Shown here: positions 48,604 to 58,577 of the stretch, one piece after another | Layout of the letters: each line of letters starts with the position of its first letter | How positions within the stretch are numbered: position 1 is the first letter of the stretch | Source: Janthinobacterium lividum | GTDB taxonomy: Bacteria; Pseudomonadota; Gammaproteobacteria; Burkholderiales; Burkholderiaceae_D | Assembly (NCBI RefSeq): GCF_023509035.1 | Contig: NZ_CP075583.1 | Location: 6,198,331 to 6,262,330 of the forward strand | Length of the DNA: 64,000 nt | Direction of reading: 5' to 3' | Notes under the pieces: model-generated | Seen by the model: the letters and a program-made list of their open reading frames with translations, nothing else | Databases searched by the model: none | Told to the model about the DNA's origin: nothing | Program-made: the position numbers and the translations under genes

Positions 48604-50313
48604 TTATTTGACGCGCACGATGCGCCCTGCCGCCGTGGCGCTGCCAGCCGGCTTGCCGCGGCGCGCGCGGGCTATCAGGTAATTGCTGAAAGCGTCGATG
48701 TCGCGCACGCCCGTGTCCAGGCGGCGCGTGCCGGCTGCCAGCACGGTAAAGCGGTCTCCGCCACCGGCGAGGAAACTGTTGGCGGCGATACGGTATTGTT
48801 GGCCGTCATCAATGGCGACGCCATTCAGCATGATACTGCCCGGCAGCACGCGCTGGCCCTGCGGCCGCGTGCTGTCCCAGCGATAGCTAAAACCTTCGGA
48901 CACTTGCAGCAGATTGCCCTCGCCGGCCTCTTCGCCCGGCCATTGCTGCTCGAGCAAGGTACGAATTTGCGCACCGGAAAGACTCACGACGATCAGTGTA
49001 TTGCCGAACGGTACAACTGCCTGGTTCTGGCCCACGTTCGTCATCAGGTCGGCATCTGCTTCCAGGTCCTTGCGGATGCCGCCATTGTTCATCAGGCCAA
49101 TTTGCGCACCGGCAGCGCGCGCGCCAAACAGGGTGCTGTCGGCTACCAGATCGCCCAGCGGGGAAGCGCCGCCTCCCTTGGTGCTGCGGCCCACGTTCGG
49201 CACGGCGATGATGGCTATGGGACGCGACAATTCCGCCGCACTACGTTGCTTGACCGATTCCAGATAGGCTGCCACGGCCGGGTCCGGCTCATACATGCCT
49301 GGCAGCATGACGACGTTTTGCGCACTGGCATCGACGACGGCATTCTTGACAGGATCGACCTTGAGCTTGATGCGCGTCAACATGTGTCCGCCCATCTGTG
49401 CCTGCGTCACGAGGCGGCCATCGACACGGCACAGATAGCCTTGGTGGGAATGGCCGCTGATGACCAGCCCGATGGCCGGGTCGAGGCGTTTCACCACGTC
49501 GACCACTTCGCCCTTCAAATGGCTGCAATCGGGCTGGTCGACGGCTTCCTTCGTCTCGCCGCCCTGGTGCAGCAGCACAACGAACACGCCCACGCCTTGC
49601 GCGCGCAACTGCGGCAAGGTGGCGTTGATGGCGTCAGCCTCATCGCCGAACTGCAGGCCGGCAATGCCGGCAGCCGTCACCACGGACGGCGTATCTTTCA
49701 GCACGGCGCCGATCAGGCCCACCTTGACGCCATGCGCCTCTTCGATGCGGTAGGCTGGCAACAAGGACTTGCCCGTTTGCGTATCGATGACATTGGCCGC
49801 CATATAGGTGTAGCTGGCGCCTTTGAAGTCCGGCGTAAACTTGCACGCCTTGTCCGCGCGCGCGGAGTCGCAGCCGCCGCGCTGCTGGCGCAACAATTCC
49901 GCCTTGCCCTGGTCAAATTCATGGTTGCCGACCGAACTGGCCTTCATGCCCAGCATGTTCATGGCGACGATGCTCGGTTCGTCCGCCCACAGCGCCGACA
50001 TGGCGGGGCTGGCACCGACCAGGTCGCCATTGCCGACAAAAATCAGCTGCGCGTCTTCGCGCCGCCACGCCGTCAGGGCTCCGGACAAAGTATCGATGCC
50101 GCCGGCCTGTACCGTCTTGCGCTCGGCATCGGCGACGCTCGTGTAGGTAAATTTGCTGCGGTCGAGATTGCCGTGAAAATCGTTCAAGGCGACCAGGTTC
50201 ACTTCAATCGGGCCGCTCGGTGCAGCCTGCGGCACGGAAGCAAAATTGCTGCAACCGGACAGGATGAGGATCAGGGCCGCAGTAGCGACCGGAGTGCGTA
50301 GGAAGTGAGCCAT
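48604..50313 (-). CDS. 5'-nucleotidase / UshA-type metallophosphatase lipoprotein
   Basis: A 569-residue 5'-nucleotidase. The lipobox LSGC (Cys21) marks it as a lipoprotein facing the periplasm or surface. The N-terminal metallophosphatase has VALNDFHGNLD, VGNGDLVGASP, GNHEFDQG and SGHSHQG; the C-terminal substrate domain has GTNLIVVSLSGAQIRTLL. It would remove phosphate from 5'-nucleotides released by the nucleases encoded downstream, giving nucleosides for uptake. It is first in the three-gene operon. The ribosome-binding site is poor, and a longer form starting upstream at 50349 is possible but would spoil the signal. Confidence 0.9.
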   Translation of the reverse strand: MAHFLRTPVATAALILILSGCSNFASVPQAAPSGPIEVNLVALNDFHGNLDRSKFTYTSVADAERKTVQAGGIDTLSGALTAWRREDAQLIFVGNGDLVGASPAMSALWADEPSIVAMNMLGMKASSVGNHEFDQGKAELLRQQRGGCDSARADKACKFTPDFKGASYTYMAANVIDTQTGKSLLPAYRIEEAHGVKVGLIGAVLKDTPSVVTAAGIAGLQFGDEADAINATLPQLRAQGVGVFVVLLHQGGETKEAVDQPDCSHLKGEVVDVVKRLDPAIGLVISGHSHQGYLCRVDGRLVTQAQMGGHMLTRIKLKVDPVKNAVVDASAQNVVMLPGMYEPDPAVAAYLESVKQRSAAELSRPIAIIAVPNVGRSTKGGGASPLGDLVADSTLFGARAAGAQIGLMNNGGIRKDLEADADLMTNVGQNQAVVPFGNTLIVVSLSGAQIRTLLEQQWPGEEAGEGNLLQVSEGFSYRWDSTRPQGQRVLPGSIMLNGVAIDDGQQYRIAANSFLAGGGDRFTVLAAGTRRLDTGVRDIDAFSNYLIARARRGKPAGSATAAGRIVRVK

Positions 50314-50362
50314 GGAATCGATATTTTTAAAAAGGAGAAAGAGTAAAACCATCTTGTGTATA

Positions 50363-50397
50363 AAAAAAACGGCTGGTGTCGCCACCAGCCGTTTTTT
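50363..50397 (-). terminator. Terminator of the TonB-receptor gene
   Basis: Stem AACGGCTGGTG/CACCAGCCGTT with A- and T-runs on either side, between the receptor stop (50428) and the 5'-nucleotidase start. It should end the receptor transcript on the minus strand, so the nucleotidase operon has its own promoter in this short gap or depends on read-through. Confidence 0.85.
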
Positions 50398-50427
50398 AGT
50401 TTGCCAAGCTATAAGGCAAGGACGATA

Positions 50428-53400
50428 TTAGAATTCGTACTTGACCGTTGCTTGCAGCGCCCATTGCGATTCGCCTTTAACTTGACGCGTTTCCAGGCTT
50501 TCCACCACAGGACGGGTGTTGTACACATACTTGCCATTTTCCATACCGGCATAGTCAACGAAGCTGCGCACTTGGCCACCGGCGCCCTGGAAGCCCACTT
50601 CATTGATACGGCCCCATTTGCGATTGAGCAGGTTACCGACGTTCAGGATGTCGAAGGTGAAGATACCCTTGTTACCCTTGAAGAAGCCCGGTACTTCCTG
50701 GCTCATGCGCACATCGAAGCTGTTGGTCCATGGAGAAAAGCTCTCGTTACGGCCGATCACGCCACCCTTGGCTTTGCGCAGGTCGCCATTGGCGTTGACC
50801 ACTTTCCAGAACGCTGCCTCGTTGGCGGCGCGCGCTGCTGACGTCGCACCGGCGAACACCACTTCGCCCGAACCTGGCGCGCTAGGGATGTACATCAGGT
50901 CGTTGCCAGCCAGGCCGTCACCGTTCAAGTCGTTGTTGATGGTCCAGCTGTATGGTTTGCCGCTACGGCCTTCATAGAACAGACCGAAGGTGGTCTTGTA
51001 TTCGCCGAAGAAACGTTTTTGCCAGTTGACGTTGGCGGTAAAGCGATCCTTGACCAGATAGTTCGAGTTGGACGCCACGTTTTCGTTCCGGATTGAACAC
51101 GGCACGACCGCCCCAGTTCGAGCTCGAGGTCGACGACGTCAGCGGCGAAACTTCAGTGCCATCGGTGTAGGTGTACGACGAGCCCCACGACAGGCCATCA
51201 CGAGTCGGGCTGCGCACCGACAGGGTCAGCACGTTCGACTCGCCCTTGTCGGTATTTTTAGCCATCAGCACCTGGCCGAAGGAGGCGTTGCTGCCAGCCT
51301 TGGTCAAGGCGCTGCAATTGGCGCCGCCGATCAGGGCGCCATTTGCATTCCAGCAAGCCGAATTGTAAGCGTTAGGACCATAGTACATTGGACGGCCATC
51401 GCTACCGGTTGCCGTTGGCGCACCCATGTTCAGCTCTTCGTAGTAAATCGCGCTCTTGGTCTGGAAACGCAGGTATTCCGCGCTGACAATCAGGCCCATC
51501 CATGGCAGCTCATGTTCGATGGCCAGGTTGGCTTTCCATACCGATGGTTGCGCCAGGTTCGGGCTCAGGGCATCGACCTTCATTGCCGGGATAACCGCTG
51601 GCACGCTCATTGGCTGCTTGGTTGGATCGGGATTGAAGAAGCCATCGGTCGTCGGACAAGTGCCGGCCGACGAGGCACAGGTAATGTTCTGGGTTGCCAT
51701 ACCGGTGTTTTGGTATGGATTGCCCAGCCAGACGCTCATCGCCGCACCCTGGAACAAGCCGAAGCCGCCGCGAATTTGCGTCGGACGCGCCGATTCCAGC
51801 TTGTAGTTGAAGCCAAAACGTGGCTGATACAGGTTTTCGCCGTCGATGGTATGCGAGTTATCGATACCGAAACCGCCGGTCTGACGACCGTTAGGCGTGG
51901 TACGAGCGACAGTTGCCTGTGCTGCACGCGCATTGTAGATCGGCTTTTCGCCGATGCGGGTGCCGTCGATGCGCAGGCCGGCAGTCAACGTCAGCTGCTT
52001 GTTGACTTCCCAGGTATCTTGCAGGAACAGGCCGATGTTTTTCAGCGAGAACATCGCCACGGCATCGTCCAGCGTACGGCCTGCTTGTGGCACCTGATAG
52101 GTGTACGAGCTAGGACGGCCACGGCTGAAGTTTTCCAGCACGGCTGCCTGCAATTGCGCTGCCGTGGCAGTACCGCAGTTGATGGCGCCGAACGAATAGC
52201 CAACCGTGGCGCTGCTGTTAATACAGCCGAAGGTGTAGTTACCGTTGACGTTTTGCAGGAACGCATTGTAGATGTCGTTCTTGCTGTAGTCGGTGCCGAA
52301 TTTGACTTCATGGTCGCCCAGCGACCAGGTACCGGCTGCGTAGAAATCCTTGGTTTTGGTACCGAGAATGTTACGCTGACGGCTCAGTTCGGTGCCAAAG
52401 TTCAGGAAGCGGTTGCCGGTAGCCAGGCTCGAAGGTGCGCCAGCTGGCAACGCGCCGCTGAACTGCAGGCCGATTGCCGGCAGATAAGCGTTGTTGCGCG
52501 GTACGCTGTCGTAGTCGCGCGACGACACTTTGACTTCGGTCGAGAAGGTCGGGGTCCACTCGGCGGTCCATTGACCAACCAGGGTTTCCAGGCTCTTGTT
52601 CTGGTCATACCAGTACGAGCTCAGCGACAGGCCAGTGCCGGAAAAGCCGGTGTAAATCGGCTCGGACTGTTCGGTCTTGGTGTAGCGCAGCATCATGCGC
52701 TGGGTGTCGCTCAAGTTCCAGTCAAGCTTGAGCAGCTTTTCCGTCGCAGTGAATTCGGAACCCGCAGGAACTGCCGAAGTACCGGCATCGATACCGTATT
52801 TGTCCTTGGCAATAGCAATCGCGCTATCGATGGCGCCTTGGGTAATAGCAACGTTGGTCTGTGCGCTGCCGACAGGACCGAATGCTGGCGCGCCGCGCGA
52901 GCTGGTGGTTTTTTCGTAGTTAGCAAACAGGAACAGCTTGTCTTCGATCAGCGGGCCGCCCAAGGTAATACCCTTGGTGGTGTCTTTCGATTTTGGCGGT
53001 GCGTAGTAAGTGTCGTCGGTGCTGTTGTAACGGTCACCCGACATGGTGTCGTTACGGAAAGCGTAGTAGACACTGCCCTTGACCTTATTGGTGCCCGATT
53101 TGGTCACCGCGTTGACGTTCGCGCCGGTGTAGCCTTTTTGGGTGACGTCATAGTTGGCAACGTTAACCTGCACCGACTGGATCGCTTCGATCGAAATTGG
53201 CTGCTTACCGGTCGCGGTACCGGACGCTTCCAGGCCGAACGTGTCGTTCACGGCCACGCCGTCAATCGTCATCGAGTTGTAGCGCGAGTTTTGACCGGCA
53301 ACGGAGATTTCACCGCGCTCTTTGTCGGTTTGCGACAGGCGTGGGTCGGCGCGGGCATAGTCTTGCAGGCTGCGCGAGATCGACGCCTGGGTAGCCAGTT

Positions 53401-53839
53401 CAGTCGGGCCGATATTGGTGCCGGCGCCCATGTTGTTCCGGTTGAAAACCTGATTGCGAACAGCATTGGTGCTGACTTTCACCACTTGCATGTCAGCGCC
53501 CAGCGTGGCGTCGACGTTGGCCGTTTCGGCCAGGGCGATATACACGCCTTCGCGTTTTTCAACCACGCCATTTTTGGTAATGGTGATGGTGTAAGGACCG
53601 CCCGCACGCAGGCCGCGCGCAACATAACGGCCTTCTGCATCGGTGGTCACGTTGCTGGCCGAACCGGACTCAACGTGAACGATACTGACTTGCGCGCCAG
53701 CTGCCGGCTTGCCGTCGGTGGCCGAGATACGGCCGCCAATGGAAGACGTAGTGTTCTGTGCGAACGATGGTGCCGCCGCCAGTGCAATAGACAGGCTCAA
53801 CGCGATTTGCGTTAGCCGAAGTCGCTTGTGATTGATCAT
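50428..53839 (-). CDS. Oar-type TonB-dependent receptor with carboxypeptidase-regulatory-like domain (frameshifted)
   Basis: An outer-membrane receptor of about 1,136 residues. A signal peptide (cut near residue 27, SFAQ) is followed by a carboxypeptidase-regulatory-like domain (30-115), a plug (GEISVAGQNSRYNSMTIDGV) and a large Oar-like barrel ending in LQATVKYEF. The frame breaks near 51088-51089, where deleting one G joins WGGRAVFNP to NENVASNSNYLVKD. Oar-type receptors import large substrates. Its neighbours and the shared nucleoside promoter upstream suggest nucleotides, nucleosides or oligonucleotides, which is inference. Base composition does not differ from neighbours. Confidence 0.85.
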
Positions 53840-54305
53840 CTTTAACCCCAGAAAAGACTATTATTTTTGAAAATCCTGGATTGCCCACCGCCCGGCTGCG
53901 CCGCACAGCAACACAAACACAAGATCTCCTCTTTACGATGCTGCAACTGTTACGCCGGCTGGACTGGCTGCGGTCCTGACAAGACCATCACAAAACGCCG
54001 CTCCACACATCACAACTATTCCTATTCAGACAATAACGGCGGAAAAAACTGCAACCGATCCGTACAACCCAGGGCGCTAGCACCTGTGTCATTCACCCGA
54101 CATGCTTACCCGGCTAACATGGCAAGCCGCGAGTGTAATTGTTAAATATTTCAAGACTGTGACACGGCGGCGAAATACAGAAGAATGTCGTCATTTAGCT
54201 GCGCGACTGTTTGTTTCATTCTGTATCTCACCTTTATTTACTGCAAATACCCATCTTCATACGATATCGCCCAGATGAATTGTGACTTTTTAATATCACC
54301 TTCAT

Positions 54306-54341
54306 CCCACTATGCATCATCAAAAAATGGATGACAAATAC
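54306..54341 (-). promoter_or_regulatory. Conserved nucleoside promoter, copy 3 (TonB receptor)
   Basis: On the minus strand, the partial dyad GTATTTGTCATCC (54329-54341) overlaps -35 TTGTCA (54332-54337), with a 17-base spacer and -10 CATAGT (54309-54314) in TGATGATGCATAGTGGG. An AT-rich tract follows at 54342-54380. The leader would be about 460 nt. The 792-base gap between the receptor and the ADA gene holds this block and the ADA terminator. The long leader (53840-54300) shows no structure I can name, and neither does 54381-54572. Confidence 0.65.
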
Positions 54342-54572
54342 GATTTTTTTTACATATTTATATTTTTAAAATATAAATAGCATAGGGTAACTAGCTGGAT
54401 TGATATCGTGCTGACAGCGTCCGGGCTTATGGCGCGTGATTATAAATGAGCAATATGTACTTGAAATTGATTCATCCAGGAAATTGGACAAAGTCGTGTA
54501 TCTGCCGTTAATTGTGTCGCATGGCCGCCACAAAATTAACAGAAAAACACTGCGGGGATTTGAAAAGGTAAA

Positions 54573-54600
54573 TGGAAAACGGCCGGAATATCCGGCCGCC
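54573..54600 (-). terminator. Terminator after exported adenosine deaminase gene
   Basis: Stem CGGCCGGA-TAT-TCCGGCCG (54580-54598 region) followed on the minus strand by GTTTTCC. It is 32 bases after the ADA stop. The T-run is short, so termination may be partial. Confidence 0.7.
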
Positions 54601-54631
54601 CTGAGAGTATCAGTTGCGAACGTCGCGCAAC

Positions 54632-56119
54632 TTACGGTTTGTTGTTCTTGCCCACCTTGTCGGCCGCGGCAATTTGCGCTTCAAAACGGGTGAAGCGGGC
54701 ATCGAGCGCTTTCAGCAAACGTTGCTTGTCCGCTTCCGCCAGGAAGGAATAGCGCAGGCTGTTGTATGACAGCTTTTTGATTTCCGCATAATCGGTCTTG
54801 TACTGGCTGGCAAACAGCACGTACTCATTCGACAAGGTATTGCGCGAGACGCCCGCGTCATCGGTGGAAATCACGAAGGGCACGCCATACTTGCGGTACA
54901 GGGTAATCGGATGGGCCTGACCCTTGATACCGAGAATGTAATCGTTGCTGGTCAGGTTCACTTCCACGGGAATACCCCGTTCGCGCATCTTTTGCATGGT
55001 CGCCAGCGCATTGTGCTCGTAGGCGATATCCATGCCGTGGCCGATGCGGTCGGCGCCCGCCACGTCGACGGCTTCGGCAATATGGAAAGCCATGCCTTCC
55101 GGCGGCACCATGCCCAGCGCCAGCTCGCCGGCGTGCAGGGCGATTTTGACGTTTGGATATTTTGCCTTGAGGAACTTGAACATTTCCATGTGCAGGCTGT
55201 AATCGCGCATGGACACATTCACGCTTTCCTGGCCCACGATGTTCACGCCCACCAGCAAGGGATTCAGGCTCGCTGCCTTGAACGCGGCCACCATGGACGA
55301 GAACACTTGCGATGGCGACAGGAAACGCAGCACATACGCCTGGTAACGCATGGTGAAGTTGGCATCGTCGATGCCGGCGCTGCTGGCGTTGACGTTGTCG
55401 TTATAGGCGGTAATGCTTTTCTGGAAGCCAGTATCCTGCTCCAGGTTCTGCGTCCAGTTGGCCAGCACGGCTTGCAACGCTGCCGGCTGCAAGCCCGGCG
55501 CCAGTACCTGCTGGTCGAACTGCACGTTTTGCACGAATGGCGACAGCTCGAAAATCGTCTCGATGTAACTGAGGTTTTCCGCGATGGCGCGCTGCTTCAG
55601 GGTTTTCAAGCCATCGGCCGTGTTGCTCGACGCCACGGGGCCGAAGTAGCCAAAGGTATCGAAGAAGGTACGGTCCGGCGGCGTCTGGATGGCGCCGTGG
55701 TTATAGAAATCCTTGGTCGACCAGCGCTGCAGCAATTCCGCATACAGGCCCGCGTCGGCAAACACTTCCGTGGACGACAGGCATCCACGCTGCGCGGCCG
55801 GCTTGGCGCGCTCAGCCGCCACGACTTCCTTGTTGCTTTCGATGCGGTACGTCGTCTTGTTGACGCAATAGTTTTCCTTGTCGACCCAGTCAAGGAATTG
55901 CTCGGCGTAAATGGCGCCCGAGTAATGGTGATGCAGATCGCCGCCCTTGGGCATCATGGAAAAAAACAGGCTCAACTCGGCTGTCTTCGGCTGCGCGCCC
56001 GCAAGCAGAGCGGCAAAATGGCGCGCGGTGGCCGCTTCATTGGAAGACGGTGCGGCCTGCGCCGTTCCGGTCAATGCCAGCGCGGCGCCAAGCGCCAGGC
56101 CAGTGAGTTTCTTGTGCAT
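54632..56119 (-). CDS. Exported adenosine deaminase (ADGF-like)
   Basis: A 495-residue adenosine deaminase with a signal peptide (cut after TAQA, residue 22). The metal motif GGDLHHHYSG gives His63 and His65; further ligands and catalytic residues are in ALHAGEL, RIGHGMDIA and STDDAGVSR. The length and the N-terminal extension before the HxH motif resemble secreted ADGF/CECR1-type deaminases rather than the 330-residue cytoplasmic enzyme. It would turn adenosine to inosine in the periplasm before uptake. It follows guaD after 43 bases and ends the xdh-guaD-ADA unit. Confidence 0.88.
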   Translation of the reverse strand: MHKKLTGLALGAALALTGTAQAAPSSNEAATARHFAALLAGAQPKTAELSLFFSMMPKGGDLHHHYSGAIYAEQFLDWVDKENYCVNKTTYRIESNKEVVAAERAKPAAQRGCLSSTEVFADAGLYAELLQRWSTKDFYNHGAIQTPPDRTFFDTFGYFGPVASSNTADGLKTLKQRAIAENLSYIETIFELSPFVQNVQFDQQVLAPGLQPAALQAVLANWTQNLEQDTGFQKSITAYNDNVNASSAGIDDANFTMRYQAYVLRFLSPSQVFSSMVAAFKAASLNPLLVGVNIVGQESVNVSMRDYSLHMEMFKFLKAKYPNVKIALHAGELALGMVPPEGMAFHIAEAVDVAGADRIGHGMDIAYEHNALATMQKMRERGIPVEVNLTSNDYILGIKGQAHPITLYRKYGVPFVISTDDAGVSRNTLSNEYVLFASQYKTDYAEIKKLSYNSLRYSFLAEADKQRLLKALDARFTRFEAQIAAADKVGKNNKP

Positions 56120-56162
56120 TCGCGTTCTCGCTCAGGGTAATTCGTATGGAACAACGGGTAGG

Positions 56163-57479
56163 TCAGCCCTGCCCCCGCACATGTACGCACTGTCCGCCCG
56201 AATACGTGGCGGCCACGGCACGGTCATCGCCCAGTAGCGCAAAGGCAAACAGCAATTCCTCCAGGCTTTGACAGCCAGCCGTGCGGCGTTCGAGCAGCGG
56301 CGTGGATTGTTTATCCAGCACGATGAAGTCCGCTTCCGTGCCAGCAGCGAAGTTGCCCAAGGTGCCTTCCAGTTGCATGGCCCGTGCCGCGCCCAGGGTT
56401 GCCAGGTAAAACATGCGCAAAGCGGGCAGATAGCTGCCTTTCAAGCGTGCTACTTTATAGGCTTCGTTCATGGTTTGCAACATCGAGAACGAGGTGCCGC
56501 CGCCCACATCGGTCGCTAGCGAGAGCAGCACGCGCGCCGCATCGGCCCGCTCGAAATCGAACAGGCCACTACCAAGGAACAAGTTGGAGGTGGGACAAAT
56601 GGCGGCCGCCGAAGACGTTTCCGCCATGCGCGCGCGGTCGCGCTCATCGAGCCAGATGCAATGGCCGAACATGGCGCGCGGGCGCAGCATGCCATACTGG
56701 TCATACACATCGAGGTAGCTGCGCGCCTGCGGATGCAGTTCGCGCACCCAGCGGCACTCATCCTCGTTTTCCGACACATGCGTCTGCAAATACGTATCCG
56801 GATAGGCACGCGCCAGCTCACCTGCCAGGTGCATCTGTTCATTCGTCGAGGTCGGCACGAAACGGGGCGTGATCGCGTACAGCGAGCGGCCATGCTTGTG
56901 CCAGCGCCGGATCAGCTCTTCGCTTTCGCGCGCACCGGACTCGGCCGTGTCGCGCAGGAATTCAGGACAGTTGCGATCCATCATGACCTTGCCCGCTACC
57001 ATACGCAAGCCACGCGCCTCGCTGGCGCCGAAGAAGGCATCGACCGATTGCGGATGCACGCTGCCATACACCATGGCGGTGGTGGTACCGCAGCGCAGCA
57101 GTTCATCGAGGAAAAACTCGGCGACATTACGCGCATGCTCCGGATTCTCAAATGCGCGCTCGGTGGGGAAGGTATACGTTTCCAGCCACGGCAGCAAACC
57201 GGGGGCGGGCGATGCGATCATTTCCGTCTGCGGGAAGTGCAGGTGGGTATCGATGAAACCCGGCACGATCAGCTTGCCGCGGTAATCGACGATCTGCGTA
57301 CCAGGCGGCAAAGTCGCTTGCAGCTGCGCGTAATCACCGGCCGCCACGACCTTGCCGTCGGCCACGATCAGCAAGCCGTCCGCATGCCAGGCGTGCGCCT
57401 CCTCGGTGAAAGCGGGATCGGCGTGGAAGTGCAGCAAGCTGGCACGGTAAGCTTGCAATGTGGCGGGAACAATCGGCAT
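56163..57479 (-). CDS. guaD: Guanine deaminase
   Basis: A 438-residue guanine deaminase of the amidohydrolase superfamily, converting guanine to xanthine. Metal motifs are PGFIDTHLHFPQTEM (HxH), QTHVSENEDE, FGHCIWL and LATDVGGGTSFSML, the last giving the metal-binding Asp. It lies 9 bases after xdhC, so the xanthine it forms is passed straight to the co-encoded xanthine dehydrogenase. There is no signal peptide. Length is normal. Confidence 0.95.
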   Translation of the reverse strand: MPIVPATLQAYRASLLHFHADPAFTEEAHAWHADGLLIVADGKVVAAGDYAQLQATLPPGTQIVDYRGKLIVPGFIDTHLHFPQTEMIASPAPGLLPWLETYTFPTERAFENPEHARNVAEFFLDELLRCGTTTAMVYGSVHPQSVDAFFGASEARGLRMVAGKVMMDRNCPEFLRDTAESGARESEELIRRWHKHGRSLYAITPRFVPTSTNEQMHLAGELARAYPDTYLQTHVSENEDECRWVRELHPQARSYLDVYDQYGMLRPRAMFGHCIWLDERDRARMAETSSAAAICPTSNLFLGSGLFDFERADAARVLLSLATDVGGGTSFSMLQTMNEAYKVARLKGSYLPALRMFYLATLGAARAMQLEGTLGNFAAGTEADFIVLDKQSTPLLERRTAGCQSLEELLFAFALLGDDRAVAATYSGGQCVHVRGQG

Positions 57480-57488
57480 GACTTCTTT

Positions 57489-58571
57489 CTATAACGGGTG
57501 AATGGCGGCGCGTGGTTGGCGGCGCGGCGGTGCGCTGGCAGAGGCCAGCCGCAACGGTGCGGCCAGGGCGGCAGCGGCCGCTTCCTCCCACACCATCAGT
57601 AATTGACAGGCAACGGAAGCGGCGATCACGGCCGGGGCCTTGTTGCGGATGCCTGGCATGCCGATCGGACACACCATGGCGGCAATGCGCTCGTCCGGCA
57701 CGCCACGCGCCTGCAGGCGGTGCTCGAACTGCTTGCGTTTCGTGTGCGAACCGATCAAGCCGAACCAACCCGCGTCCATGCGTGCCATGATGGCTTCCGT
57801 CAGGCGCTGATCGAGCGCATGACTGTGCGTCATGACGAGAAAACTGCCGCCCGGCGGCGCCATGGCGACGAATTCCTCGGGCGTATCAGTGGCGGCAATG
57901 CGCACATTATCTGGCAGCCCCGCCGGCAACGCTGCGAGAAACATGTCTTCGCGTTCATCGACCCAGGTAATATTGCAAGGCAAGTGGGACAGCGCACGCA
58001 CGATGGCGGCACCCACGTGACCGGCGCCAAACAGGGTCAGGTGCGCGCGCGGCGCCAGGCAGGGGTCGATCAGCCAGCGCCGCGCCTTGCCATCCTGAGC
58101 AACATGGGTACTGCGTTCGCGCGAAAACGTGTCGGGCGCCTGGGCTGGCGTGCCGGCAATCCAGCGACCGCCAACATCGAACAGGGCCGACGCGGCATCG
58201 CCATCGAGCGCCGTGACTTTCCAGCTATCGTGCTGGCGGCGCTCGCGCAAGGCGGCCAGCAATTCTGTCAGGCTGGCATCGACATACTCAAAGGCCAGGT
58301 GGACGATGCCACCACAGCATTGTCCCAGGCTGGGGCCCAGCGCAAAGCGCTCGAGCCGCGCATGGGTGTTGCCCGTGGCCAGCATGGTCTTGGCGATTTC
58401 CACGGCGCGCAATTCCAGGTGGCCGCCACCGATGGTGTCCCTCTGGCCATCAAGCGTGACGCGCATCTTCGCGCCCGCCTCGCGCGGCCCGGAACCTTCC
58501 ACCAGGGCCACCGTCACCAGCACGGATGCCTGCGTGTCATTCTCCATCGCTATCAGCCAGTCGCTCATCAT
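57489..58571 (-). CDS. xdhC: Xanthine dehydrogenase accessory protein XdhC
   Basis: A 360-residue XdhC, which binds molybdenum cofactor and helps its sulfuration and insertion into XdhB. The N-terminal region (TVALVEGSGPREAGAKMRVT, LGPSLGQCCGG) and the Rossmann-like region LTLFGAGHVGAAIVRAL are typical. Two Met codons in tandem follow AGGGGAAG; the second may be the true start. It lies 6 bases after xdhB and 9 before guaD. Confidence 0.93.
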   Translation of the reverse strand: MMSDWLIAMENDTQASVLVTVALVEGSGPREAGAKMRVTLDGQRDTIGGGHLELRAVEIAKTMLATGNTHARLERFALGPSLGQCCGGIVHLAFEYVDASLTELLAALRERRQHDSWKVTALDGDAASALFDVGGRWIAGTPAQAPDTFSRERSTHVAQDGKARRWLIDPCLAPRAHLTLFGAGHVGAAIVRALSHLPCNITWVDEREDMFLAALPAGLPDNVRIAATDTPEEFVAMAPPGGSFLVMTHSHALDQRLTEAIMARMDAGWFGLIGSHTKRKQFEHRLQARGVPDERIAAMVCPIGMPGIRNKAPAVIAASVACQLLMVWEEAAAAALAAPLRLASASAPPRRQPRAAIHPL

Positions 58572-58577
58572 CTTCCC

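Noticed and set aside
51068..53815. 915-codon frame on the plus strand opposite the TonB receptor
   Set aside because: Shadow of the receptor gene. Its composition is typical of reverse-strand translation and shows no signal or domain.
54436..54693. 85-residue frame in the gap between the TonB receptor and the ADA gene
   Set aside because: It has no ribosome-binding site, runs through the ADA terminator and overlaps the end of the ADA gene.
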